Shown piece after piece: positions 23,901-33,400 of a DNA stretch of 64,000 bases. The stretch's first letter is position 1, and each line of letters starts with the position of its first letter. A program made the translations under genes and the position numbers. Origin of the DNA: Ditylenchus dipsaci (lineage: Eukaryota; Nematoda; Chromadorea; Rhabditida; Anguinidae); contig SADC01000033.1 of the NCBI GenBank assembly GCA_004194705.1, positions 248,001 to 312,000 of the forward strand, read 5' to 3'. Under the pieces are notes generated by a model. The model saw only the letters and a list, made by a program, of their open reading frames with translations. It was not told where the DNA came from and ran no database searches.

Positions 23901-26900
23901 CGGGTAGTAGTTTTAAATTTTTGCCTTTAACAAACAGTTACAGCCTGTAGCTATATTGACCTTTGTAACTCATTTTTCATTATAAAAGTAATGGCACTAT
24001 TCCATTGTACCCCCCCCCCCCCAAAAAGCTATTCCAGTGTACCCCCCCCCCCAAAATAATGACCTATTCCATTGTACCCCCCCCCCAAAAACCGACTTTT
24101 TTATATGCACTCAAAAACCATTTTATGTAATAATTTTGCCATAAAAAGGCCAGAACAGCCATTTAAATAGGGTTCAAGGGCTGTATTGGGAGGGGAAGGG
24201 ACAAAACAGGGACCACTAATAAATAAGGATTTAAGGCACCCTCAAACCCAGCAACTTGGGGTCCACCACTTGATATATACGTTTGAAGGCACGTCAAACC
24301 AGCAACTTGTGGAGGACCCAAATACATAAGTACTCAAAAGGCTCTCAAGGGCCAGCCGGGTGGGTCCCGAGGTGGTTATGCCTAAACCAGGACCCCTGTG
24401 GAGGTGAAGGCAGAAATTTTGGATGGCTGAGCCTCTGGCTCGAAGCCAAAAGCCGGAGAAGGGGGCAGACCCTTTTCGGCTGAAAAATTGAAGATGTTGA
24501 ACATGGTTTTGAATACTGGGCCTACCGCATAAATAACTCTGGTATGCATGCTTTTCATGCATCCAGAGTCACTTTCGAGTGATTTGTGTCTAAGGTATGT
24601 GAGTGTGCGCATCTCAACTCCAAGCCCCCAAGCCCCCTGCGCCCCGAAGGGGCGCAGGGGGCTTGAGAGTTAGAGATGCGCGCACGCACTTACCTTAGAC
24701 ATGATTCCGAGAAGTACACTTGATCATAAAATGCATATAGAGTCTATTTTTGCCACGGCCCGAGTTGAAAAACATGGTAAAGCAGCCAAAAAAAGTGGCC
24801 CCTGTGTTATTCCCTTCCCCTCCCAATACAGCCCTTGAACCCTATTTAAATGGCTTTTCTGGTCCTTTTATGGCGAAATTATTACATAAAAATGGTTTTT
24901 GAAGGCATATAAAAAGTTGGTTTTTGGGGGGGGTACAATGGAATAGGTCATTATTTTTGGGGGGGGGGGGGTACACTGGAATAGCTTTTTTGGGGGGGGG
25001 GGGTACAATGGAATAGCGGCAAAGTAATAATTGAAAGAAAAAACAGTTTGCAGTCCGGTGAGCTTAATCGTTCAGAATCTTAGTTTAAGATGATAAGAAT
25101 GCATTAGTATGGAATTATGAGCAATTAAACCCATCAGACTGCAAATATGATACGGTCAATCGATTTTTCGTTGTTATTTTACTGTAGTGTAAACCCCACT
25201 CCCCTATCAGTAAATCCCCAACCCAAAAACCAGTTATTTTCGGCGTTTGACCAATATGTAGCGGCATTTCGAACCATCTGGTCTTCGCCCACCACGAAAA
25301 TTTTCAAATTTGACCATTTCGTGCCGAGAAACTGCAGTAAAGACCAAAATGGTGATAATGGTGGTAATCTCGCAACAATAGGTCAGTTTATACTTTATTG
25401 GTAACCAGAACAGTGGAGTTACATGAAGGTCTAAAAATCGAAGTTTTAACAATGTGCAGGGGCAAATAAGTTATACAGCGAGGATAAGTAGTAGTTTGAG
25501 GGGTGACACTAGCTATAGACTTTGAATGAAGCAGGGCCAAATATATACAGAGGGCGTTCTGAGAGAGAATTCGCTATTTTACAAACAATGGCTGATTATC
25601 CTGAAAAGTGTTCGGCACGAGAATAAAAATATATGTAATCCAAAAAAGGTAGTTCCATTACTTCATTGTTTCCAGGCCATGTGTGAACGGAGAATATTAC
25701 GGCGCTAACAGGTTTGTAGTGAAATTGAGAGGTGTCCCTGACAACATCGCTCTATCCACCAGAACTAAACTGTCCGGATACACTTTCAAACAAAAAGTAT
25801 TTTGTCTTGACCATACTATATTTAAATTTATCCTTTTTTTAAACTTCAGCATTTGCATGTTAAACGGGGAAAGGAGAGCACTAATACTAAATGTCGGCAA
25901 ATTCCTCTCCTTCCAGTGGTAAGGCCAAAAATTGGCTAAACTTCGGAATACCCCAGCAGTCAACTTCGGAATACCCCCAGCAGTCAACTTTGGTATACCC
26001 CAGCAGTCAACTTTGGTATACCCCCAGCACTTAATTCGGAACACACCCCTCATGTTACCCCACAATTGAAAGCTGAGGATGTTAGCTACACAATGGTGTG
26101 AAAATTTCTTGGTTTAGTTCACAAAAATGTATATTTTTCGATTAAAATAAAATTGGATCTTTTCGAATGAAAATCGAATACTCAAAAAATATTCAGATCT
26201 ATTTTAATTGAAAAATATACATTTTCGTGAACTAAACCAAGAAATGTTTACACCATCATGTAGCTGACATCTTCAGCTTTTAATTGTGAGGTAACATGAG
26301 GGGTGTGTTCCTAATTAAGTGCTGGGAGTATACCAAAGTTGACTGCTGGGGTATTCCGAAGTTGACTGCTGGGGTATTCCGAAGGTGTGCCCCAAAAATA
26401 TATTTAAAAAATGCAAAAAAATTGAAGCGTTTGCTTTAGGGGCACAGCTTGGATGGTTTCCATGAAATTCATAGTGCAGCTGCTGAACCACTGCATGGAA
26501 TCTGGATGGGTGACACCGATTCTTGCAAGAAACCTAGAGGAAGGAGGAAGACTTTTGACCGGTCAGAAATTTTCATAAACTTTTTAATTAGTTTCGTGAA
26601 GTTTTTCGGATCTCATTTCGGTTAAAATTTTTTAATTTTTCTCACTTTTTTTAGTTATCGGTGCGTGTAATTTAGGACAGTGCTGATTCGCCGTCACGGT
26701 ATTTGCCGTTGACTAAATTCGCCGTCAAAAAGTTTTAAGCCCAAGGACGTCTTTGAAAAGATTTTTCCGGCGTTTTTATGATCAAAGTCTGAAAATGCTC
26801 TATGTTACGTTGTAGGTCAGAATAATAACTATCTTTTAAAAAAGATTGCATCGATATTATGCTCCTGTGAGGCGGTAAATCGATTTTAAGGTGGACACCA

Positions 26901-27300
26901 ACATAAAATTGCGACGGTGTATTTAGTCAACGGCGAATACCGTGACAGCCAATCAGCCCTGTTCCTAGTTTTACTATTTACTCTTAGCCCCAAATTTCAG
27001 AGCTGGAGAACAAGCTCGCGCAGCGGAGGCTCTGAACCAGCTGTCTATCCTTCCTCCAAAGTGTCTCCCAAACATGAGGATTTCTGCGAAGAAGCCGATT
27101 ACGACCACTCCGCTCCCTTCCCTTCAATGGATGAGGGAATGGTCGCCTCAGCTCAAGCTCATCTTAGTAATGGACTAGCTGCTCGCTATGTGGCTGAAAA
27201 CCAGTTGAAGTTGGATTTCCGTGAGTCAAATCACCAGAATGCAAATGTGTATGAGTTCAACATAGAGTACTGGCACTTACCACCAACTTATGGGCCTTGA
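17987..27300 (+). CDS. Integrase-type H2C2 zinc-finger protein, 11 exons
   Basis: The exons 17,987-18,129; 18,178-18,267; 23,223-23,310; 23,430-23,488; 23,540-23,632; 23,683-23,725; 23,772-23,799; 25,676-25,796; 25,850-25,918; 26,440-26,561 and 26,988-27,300 join in phase. The exception is exon 5, which needs one extra base; with it the product is 389 residues. The N-terminus is acidic (EEYVEDQEELMEELQ). Residues about 105-160 form an integrase zinc-binding (H2C2) domain: VHNKIGHLGMKRT, FYWRSVRADVQRF, then CSFC. A later part reads YYGANRFVVKLRG, and the tail is serine/acid-rich. No reverse transcriptase, RNase H or DDE integrase core follows. It therefore looks like a domesticated zinc finger, perhaps nucleic-acid binding. 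As written, a T-run at 23,613-23,618 lacks one T and destroys the last Cys. Confidence 0.7.
19299..20600. mobile_element. Inverted-ended element, about 1.3 kb, no transposase
   Basis: Ends mirror each other: TTCGAACAGGTTTGAAT with TGGTGGTAGCAAAC on the left (about 19,340-19,375), and the inverse at about 20,508-20,545. The flanking TGGTCCC / GGGACCA segments extend the match. The inside is AT-rich with no transposase signature. It is a non-autonomous DNA element by structure. Confidence 0.55.
20999..21249. mobile_element. TA-flanked MITE, copy A
   Basis: Ends CGTATTTCCTCTAATAAG and CTTATTAGAGGAAATACGG, with TA at 20,997-20,998 and 21,250-21,251. The copy-specific motif GGGGCGCTTATT occurs three times, and its inverse once at the left end, making a perfect 24-base hairpin there. 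The core carries TCGGTAGAGCTCGTGAGAG. The host repeat is interrupted exactly here; see the empty site at 58.9 kb. Confidence 0.85.
21393..21962. repeat. Large foldback, arms about 270 bases
   Basis: Arms 21,393-21,660 and 21,690-21,962 are inverted copies. Shared parts include TCACATG flanked by CGATT, AATTCTGACACTTGATT-like and TTATGGCCAAAA-like segments. No coding signal. Confidence 0.75.
23995..25018. mobile_element. Inverted-ended element with poly-C/poly-G termini
   Basis: Left end 23,995-24,215 has three units of ATTCCANTGTACCCC followed by long C-runs. The right end 24,800-25,018 has the inverse with G-runs. Inner arms share CCATTTAAATAGGGTTCAAG and GTATTGGGAGGGGAAGGGA. The interior holds a GGGGCTTG-type hairpin (about 24,620-24,670) and the GTGTCTAAGGTATGTG box that recur at 37.3-37.8, 53.65-53.8 and 22.0 kb. 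It lies in intron 7 of the H2C2 gene. Confidence 0.75.
25945..26400. repeat. Foldback with tandem CCCCAGCAGTCAACTT units
   Basis: Left arm has four about-22-base units built on CCCCAGCAGTCAACTT. The right arm has the inverse AAGTTGACTGCTGGGG units. Inner arms share TTTTCGATTAAAATA and TTTGGTTTAGTTCACGAAA-like stretches. It fills the intron between exons 9 and 10 of the H2C2 gene. Confidence 0.75.
26683..26960. repeat. Short inverted-ended element before the last H2C2-gene exon
   Basis: Left end GCCGTCACGGTATTTGCCG and TTGACTAAAT match in inverse the right end near 26,920-26,955 (CGGCGAATACCGTGAC). It stops about 28 bases before the chosen splice acceptor of the final exon. Confidence 0.6.
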
Positions 27301-28419
27301 ATACCTGTGTATTATGTCTGTGCATATGTGGTCGATTTTTGCTGTACATTGCTTTATTATATTCAGCTGAAACATGTGTGTGCATATAGCTTTAATAATA
27401 TCACAGTCTGAACAATCTTACGTTAAAAAATAACAATTATGTAAAATCTCTGTGAAATACCCGTTTGCGATATCAAAAAGAGCATAAATGGATAGAAGGC
27501 TTAAAACTGGGCGTCTATTTTGCCAATGTTTGCAGTTATAATAAAACAAAATGATTATTATATTATACTTTTTTACTTTTAGATTATACTTTTACTTTTT
27601 ACTTTTACTTTTAGATTATACTTTTTTAAAACAAAATCATAAGTCTTCAAAAAGTTGGCATGTTGGTTTTCAAAGTTGCCTAATCTGAACCAAAAATGAT
27701 CCGAAAGCTGAGTACCGTGGGTTAAAGCATCGATGATAATGCGACAAAAACTAAAAACTTGGTGCATTGAACAAAAAAACATTACTACAGTATTTCCTAT
27801 GATATAAAACACACCTAAATTTAAGTGGTCTTAACATTTTGTTTTCCTATATCTTTTCAGCTATGTAAAAACGACGCTGGTGGTAACCTCTAAGGTAAGG
27901 TGGAATCACCGGTATGACTTAAAAAGTTAAAATTTATCGAAACAAGAAACAAACTATTTATTCTAAACTTAAAGGGCTTGGGAATTGGGTTGAACAGGAC
28001 TGAAAATTATAATTCTACACTCCTAAGTTAGGACCCCTTAGGTAAGGTGATATTCACCTAGAGTTCTGAAAAAAGTTCACTCGAATTAAAAAAATAATGC
28101 TATCTCACGTAAAACCGTGTGCGGTCAAACTTCGATATAATGTACGCGTTGGGGACCAGTTGAGGTGCAATTGAAAAAGGAAATGTTATATACGATTTAA
28201 TACTATTCGGTTATGCGTTGTTCACAATGGTGGACTGCAGTCGCCACCCCGAACTGCAGTCCTCATTGTGAACACATAACAATCCACAGTCATCACTCTG
28301 GATTGAAGTCCGCAGTGAGGACTGTAGACTGTTGTGTGTTCGCGATGAAGACTGCAGTCCGAGGTTGCGATATATAACGTGTATAACGTGACATAACGTG
28401 CACCTAGCCTGGTCCCTTT
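27301..28419. other. Gap between the H2C2 gene and TNNI3K
   Basis: An AATAAA at 27,539-27,544 may end the H2C2-gene transcript. About 27,565-27,620 is a TTTTTACTTTTA simple repeat. About 28,210-28,350 is an imperfect palindrome of GGACTGCAGTC-like units. No exon is supported. Confidence 0.5.
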
Positions 28420-28658
28420 AAAGGGCCATTGCCGTCTACGGCCACGGTTGTCCCCCGCCAATTCAAAAAATTTTCCTAATCATTGAATTTCTGTACGGAT
28501 TTTTCAACTCGGTTTCCAACAAAACTGTATCTGAAATAAATTTCTAGGCCTTGTTTTGTTAGAAACCAAGTTGAAAAATCCGTACAGAAGTTCAATGATT
28601 AGGCACAAAATTTTGAATTGGCGGGGACAATTGAAAACAGGTGGCAATGGCCCTTTAA
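28420..28658. mobile_element. TTAA-type palindromic MITE, copy 2
   Basis: Bounded by TTTAAAGGGCCATTGCC and its inverse ending GGCCCTTTAAT. Arms share CGCCAATTCAAAA, AATCATTGAA and TTGTTAGAAACC. It lies just past the TNNI3K stop codon. Confidence 0.8.
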
Positions 28659-28822
28659 TAATCAACTTTGTCAAATTCACCCCGATATAATGTACACCTG
28701 ACCTAGTCCCCAGTGTATACGTTTATCGAAGTTTGAAATTGCTTACGGTTTTAGTAAATTTTAGAGCTTGGCTTTTTTTTGTTGTTTTGTCCACGACCTG
28801 TATTTTACTGTTGTTTTTCAAT

Positions 28823-30468
28823 CTAATTCATTTGGTCGGCCATATTGTTGCAGGTTCCTGCATTCTTACAGTTGTTGGCTATGTTGTCGAGCCTTTCGTT
28901 GATCACATTCAACTCGGAGCTAACTATTGAGCCTGGGGTACCTGAAACACAAAAATGAACTTTATATGTTTACCGGGTGCGGCAAAACACTTTAAATAGC
29001 TATTTCATCATTTTGATATGATTAATAGCTTATTTTGTATCCCTTTATTCATTCTCCCCTTTGTTTATAGTATGCCGTATGCGTTATTATAATTTATCTA
29101 TTTAGAATGGCTGATTTGAGAGCTGGAATTTGCGCCTTTACCAGGGTGGAATGAATGGAGCAGAGATATCCGCAGGACGAATATTCCCAAACGGACAGTG
29201 TATGATGCAATCGAACGTTTTGAAGCAACTGGTAGAAATAAAGATAGACCAAGGAGCGAAAGACCTACCATGGCCATCACTCCATCAAATATTTAGAAGA
29301 TCGAAGACAAAATGGACGACCTTGGACACATTTCCTGCGAAACCGACTGTGCCAGAAACATTACCAAGAGCTGAAGATTTCAGATAGGTCTGTCCGCCGC
29401 ATTTTGAAGGAAGAGCTAGAATTAAAGTCGAGGAAGCAATCAGAAGGTCAGCTGCTTAGTTATGATGTCAAAAAGAAGCGTTTGGAGAAATAAAAGAGAC
29501 TCGCCCGCAACTTTGGAGCCAAGAGACACCGAAACATTTTCTTCACCGATGAAACGTGGTGTGACCTGTAGCAAGAGTACAATCCTCAGAACGACAGGAT
29601 TCGGAGCAGAGATGCGCTGCAAACAGAAGAGAAAACAGTCCAGAGAACTCAAAAGCCAAAGCAAGTCGCAGAATGGGATGCAATTCTACAAGAAATGATG
29701 CAGAAAGCCATTGACAGTTCCCCAAAAAACTAAAAAAATGCATTGATGCAAATGGTGGACATTTCGACGAATAAAAAATGTTTGATACACCATTTTAAAG
29801 AAGATACCCAGGGCTACAAAATGATATCTTTAGAATATTAGTATGACATTTATTTGCTATGTAAAAAAGCATCCAAAGTTAGTGCGGGAACTTTTGCTGC
29901 ACCCGGTAAAACATGCAGAGAAAAATTGCAAAACTTGCCTTCAATGTAGTAAAATTGCCAGTGGCGGATTGATTGGCTCCTTTGAAGGCATTTTGTCTCT
30001 GAACTATATTGGCTGATCGGCCAAGCACCAAATTGTCCCTCATCTGACTGGCATTTTTGGCAGCTGTGATAGCTCTTGTGGCCTGAGAAACACCTTGGGA
30101 TACATACCCATGGTTGTTTATACTTTGCCTTAGTCGCTCTATAGTTTTGGGACGAGAACTCCTTGTAAAACGCGTTCCATCTACAAAATGATAATTGGTT
30201 GTTTTTTGAAAAGAATGAGGTTTCAAGGAATAGCTAACCAGCTACAGGCTCGCCCCCAACACTCAGCTGCTCCCACTGTGATTTAAGTCTAGATACCGTC
30301 CTTTGTTCATCTCCATCCGACTCGTCGAACTCGTTGCCCGAAGTTAGTTCGTCATCGGTGGTTGCAATAGTGGTCAAGGGATCGTTAAATTGCAGCAGAG
30401 AGAAGGTTCGAATGGAATCTAATGGAATGTGCTTTTCCAGTTGTATTAAGATTTCAGCAAATTGAGGT
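28823..30468 (-). other. TNNI3K: TNNI3K C-terminal exons
   Basis: Three exons: 30,468-30,239 starts [13 protein letters not shown], completing the kinase RPxF motif across the 8-kb intron, then turns acidic. 30,180-29,935 carries [17 protein letters not shown]. 28,941-28,823 carries [14 protein letters not shown] and ends NMADQMN at TAG 28,823-28,825. Phases agree. The last donor (A before GTTTTG, 29,934) is weak, and an alternative end reads through into the mariner terminus near 29,880. Confidence 0.7.
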
Positions 30469-33400
30469 CTAAATTTTAATGGATAATATTTAATTTTGCC
30501 CGTAGAATTGTGAAAAATGCCCGTAGAATATTTAATTTTGCCCGTAGATTTTTTTGCCCGTAGAATTGTGAAAAATGCCCGTAGAATTGTGAAAAATGCC
30601 CGTAGAATTGTGAAAAATGCCCGTAGATTTTGGTTGCCCGTAGAATTGTGAAAAATGCCCGTAGAATTTTGAAATTTGCCCGTAGTATTGTGAAAAATGC
30701 CCGTAGAATTAATGTTCCACACATACGTAAAGGATGTTCGTAAAGTCATGTTGAGCTTTTTAGATATGTCTCTCCGTGAAGTTACCGGTCAAAGAAAGGA
30801 CAAGCCTGCTCTCGTCTACACGCAAGTGGTCAAGTTCGAAGGTGAGGAAGCAGAAAGCCAACTTCAGCGGTGGAAGTATAGCGAGCGCAGCATTTGGGCG
30901 ACGAATCGTTGGTCTTTGTAAGTTATCCCTTGATCATAGGTTCTGAATCTGCTTAAGGCACATCCATTCTTTTTAGGAAAAGAAAATCTATCGTCCGTAA
31001 GCATAATCTGGAGAACTATGAATGCTCTGTATCAAGAAAGAAGGGATGCACCTGCCCTGCGAAGCTCAGAATTCGGTGGCCAAGTCACAACCAAGAAATC
31101 ATCGTAGAAACAACGGGGCAGCATTCGGACCACGAGTCAACATTACCAGCGATTCTCTCCCAAAGGTCAAGCAAGTGGTGCGCCAGAAAGTGAAGGAAGG
31201 AAAAACCGCTAAGCTCATTCAGCAGGAAATGACGGTAAATTCATCACTTACTAGTCGATGGACTCTATTCTGTTTTACTTTTGTTTTAGTCGATGGAGTC
31301 CATTCAATCAGTGCCCAAGCTCCAGCAAATACAGAACTTCATGAGCTATCAGAAAAGGGGGACACCACACCGGTCACAATCGAGCACTTAATGGAGTATG
31401 CTGCCTCAAAGATGGACATGCCTGAAGATGAAAATCAGGTCTACGTTCCAAGCTTCCGGACAAGAAAGGTCACCGTTCTTCATGAGTTTTGCTTAGTGTG
31501 GTCTACTAAGAAGCTGAAAAGGTTCCAGAACGGTTCGCGGTTTATCAACGTCGACTCCACGTACAAGCTTAATTGGAATGGATATCCCGTGATGGTGAGA
31601 TTTCATTTGTTTTTTTATTGGGCGAGTTGATTATTGTGTAGGTGGCTGGATTCTCTGATGCAAACAAGTCTTTCTTCCTCTCTCATGTTGCCTTAGCAAG
31701 CAATGAGAACAGTTGGTGCTATGAGGTCTTTTGCCGAGCAATTGCTGAGGGTGGATTCAGGCCGGAGGTCGTCATGGCAGATGGTGATCAATCAATTTCG
31801 GCGGGTTTGGAATTTTAATTATATGTTTCATTATATTCTATTACTTGATGTTTAGCAGCTAGATCCGTGTGGCCTGAAGCTAAGAGGCGATGTGCTTCTT
31901 CCACGTCATGCAGAATTTGCGCAAGAAGATGAGAGAGCTGGGTCTGTCTAGAGAAACAAAGCGAGAGATCTATCTGAATGTGAAAAGACTCCAGCTGGCG
32001 ACTACAGAGGTGGAATTTAAAGAAGGTAAGGCTTTATAACTGTATCTTCTGCTGCCTGCTTATGTCTTTTCAATATAGCTGCACGTGCTTTGATGGAGTA
32101 CTGGGCTTTGAAGTACATAGCGCAGGAGCAATCAGGATCGACTTCATTTCCTACTTCCGAGCTTCATGGGTCGAATCAAGCCTGAATGGATGGTACGAGG
32201 GTTTCTCCGCCTATCCGTCGACAAACAATGGCCTGGAATCTTGGAACCGTGTGATCAAAGACTGCAGCACTCTTCGCAAACTTCTTCTCCTCCGTCCTTT
32301 TCTACGAGCGGCCGAGAGGATGATCGAAAACTGCAGCAAATGTCCGGACCATCAAGTAGTTAATTATTTTCTGCCGATGTTGCTTGTACTGTATAAGACT
32401 TATCTTACTTGCAGAATATCGCCGCTGTGCCACCCATACGACATGATCTGTACCGCGATGCGCATGTGCTTGGAGAAGAGCATCGTCCACTTTACCGAAG
32501 GAACAACGTTTTTGTGATGCCATCCGCAAAAGTTACCGATCAAGATATCGTCCAGCACTACGACCTGCTCAACGGTGGACTCTACTTGGTGAACTGGGAA
32601 CACTATTTGGTGGGCTTCAGTTCTTTTGATCGCGGGTTGATTTTATAAAGTAAGTGTTTCAGGAGTTGAAGTCGCTCTTCTACATAATTAGTCCTTCTCC
32701 TAATTGGCCGCGCTACTTCTCATGCAATTGCTTTGTTGGTGCGAAGAAAGGTCTTTGCAAGCACGCGCTCCTGATCATGCGCAAAGAAGGAAGAATCGAG
32801 TTTCCGAGTCATGCCACAGCTGATCCATTGGGCAGGAAAAGAAAGAGAGGAAGGCCTAGCCAGGGCTAAATGTTCATTCAACGATGTTGTTATTGTTTCG
32901 TGATGTTTTGCTTTCTCATTGTTGTTGGTGGGAAATGAATAAAGTTAGGTTGAGTAAGACTGAAGGATCTTGCTTAATAGATCACTGAATAGATTAAAAG
33001 ATCATTTTGTGTTCGCAAATTCTGCTCGAAGCTAGAAGATACATATAAAAGTGAAATCTAAAAGGCAGTTAAAGGTTTAAGAAAACGAAAATTGCCACAT
33101 AGAATTTTTTCAAAATCTACGGGCAAATTTCAAAATTCTACGGGCAACCAAAATCTACGGGCATTTTTCACAATTCTACGGGCAACCGAAATCTACGGGC
33201 ATTTTTCACAATTCTACGGGCATTTTTCACAATTCTACGGGCAACCAAAATCTACGGGCATTTTTCACAATTCTACGGGCATTTTTCACAATTCTACGGG
33301 CAAAAAAATCTACGGGCAAAATTAAATATTCTACGGGCATTTTTCACAATTCTACGGGCAAAATTAAATACCACCCAATTTTAATTTTATAATAATTTGT

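Larger units (their letters stand above)
30487..33370 (+). mobile_element. Mutator-like (MULE) element with repeat-built ends
   Basis: Inverted ends of about 220-260 bases consist of tandem units CTACGGGCATTTTTCACAA and variants. The outermost inverted match is TATTTAATTTTGCCCGTAG at left and its inverse at right. Inside is a MULE transposase gene on the plus strand. I saw no clear 9-base target duplication. The left border lies 19 bases from the acceptor of TNNI3K exon 30,468-30,239, inside the 8-kb intron. Confidence 0.85.

Noticed and set aside
17987..27300. H2C2 domain taken as evidence of a retrotransposon or endogenous retrovirus
   Set aside because: No gag, protease, reverse transcriptase, RNase H, integrase core or LTR is visible within several kilobases, and the coding sequence is split by introns in phase.
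26917..27300. Using the nearer CAG acceptor at 26,999-27,000 for the last H2C2-gene exon
   Set aside because: It would put the exon in a frame that stops at 27,176. The upstream CTTAG acceptor at 26,987 keeps phase and the frame with coding-like codon use.
28222..28461. Open frame of 79 codons around GGACTGCAGTC repeats
   Set aside because: It is generated by an imperfect palindromic repeat, with low-complexity translation and no splice context.
28733..28930. Plus-strand hydrophobic open frame looking like a small membrane protein
   Set aside because: It is the antisense of the last TNNI3K exon, which has matching phase and a supported stop.
30487..33370. CRISPR-like evenly spaced short repeats in the MULE ends
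   Set aside because: The units abut without unique spacers, are mirrored at both ends of a transposase gene, and the genome is eukaryotic.
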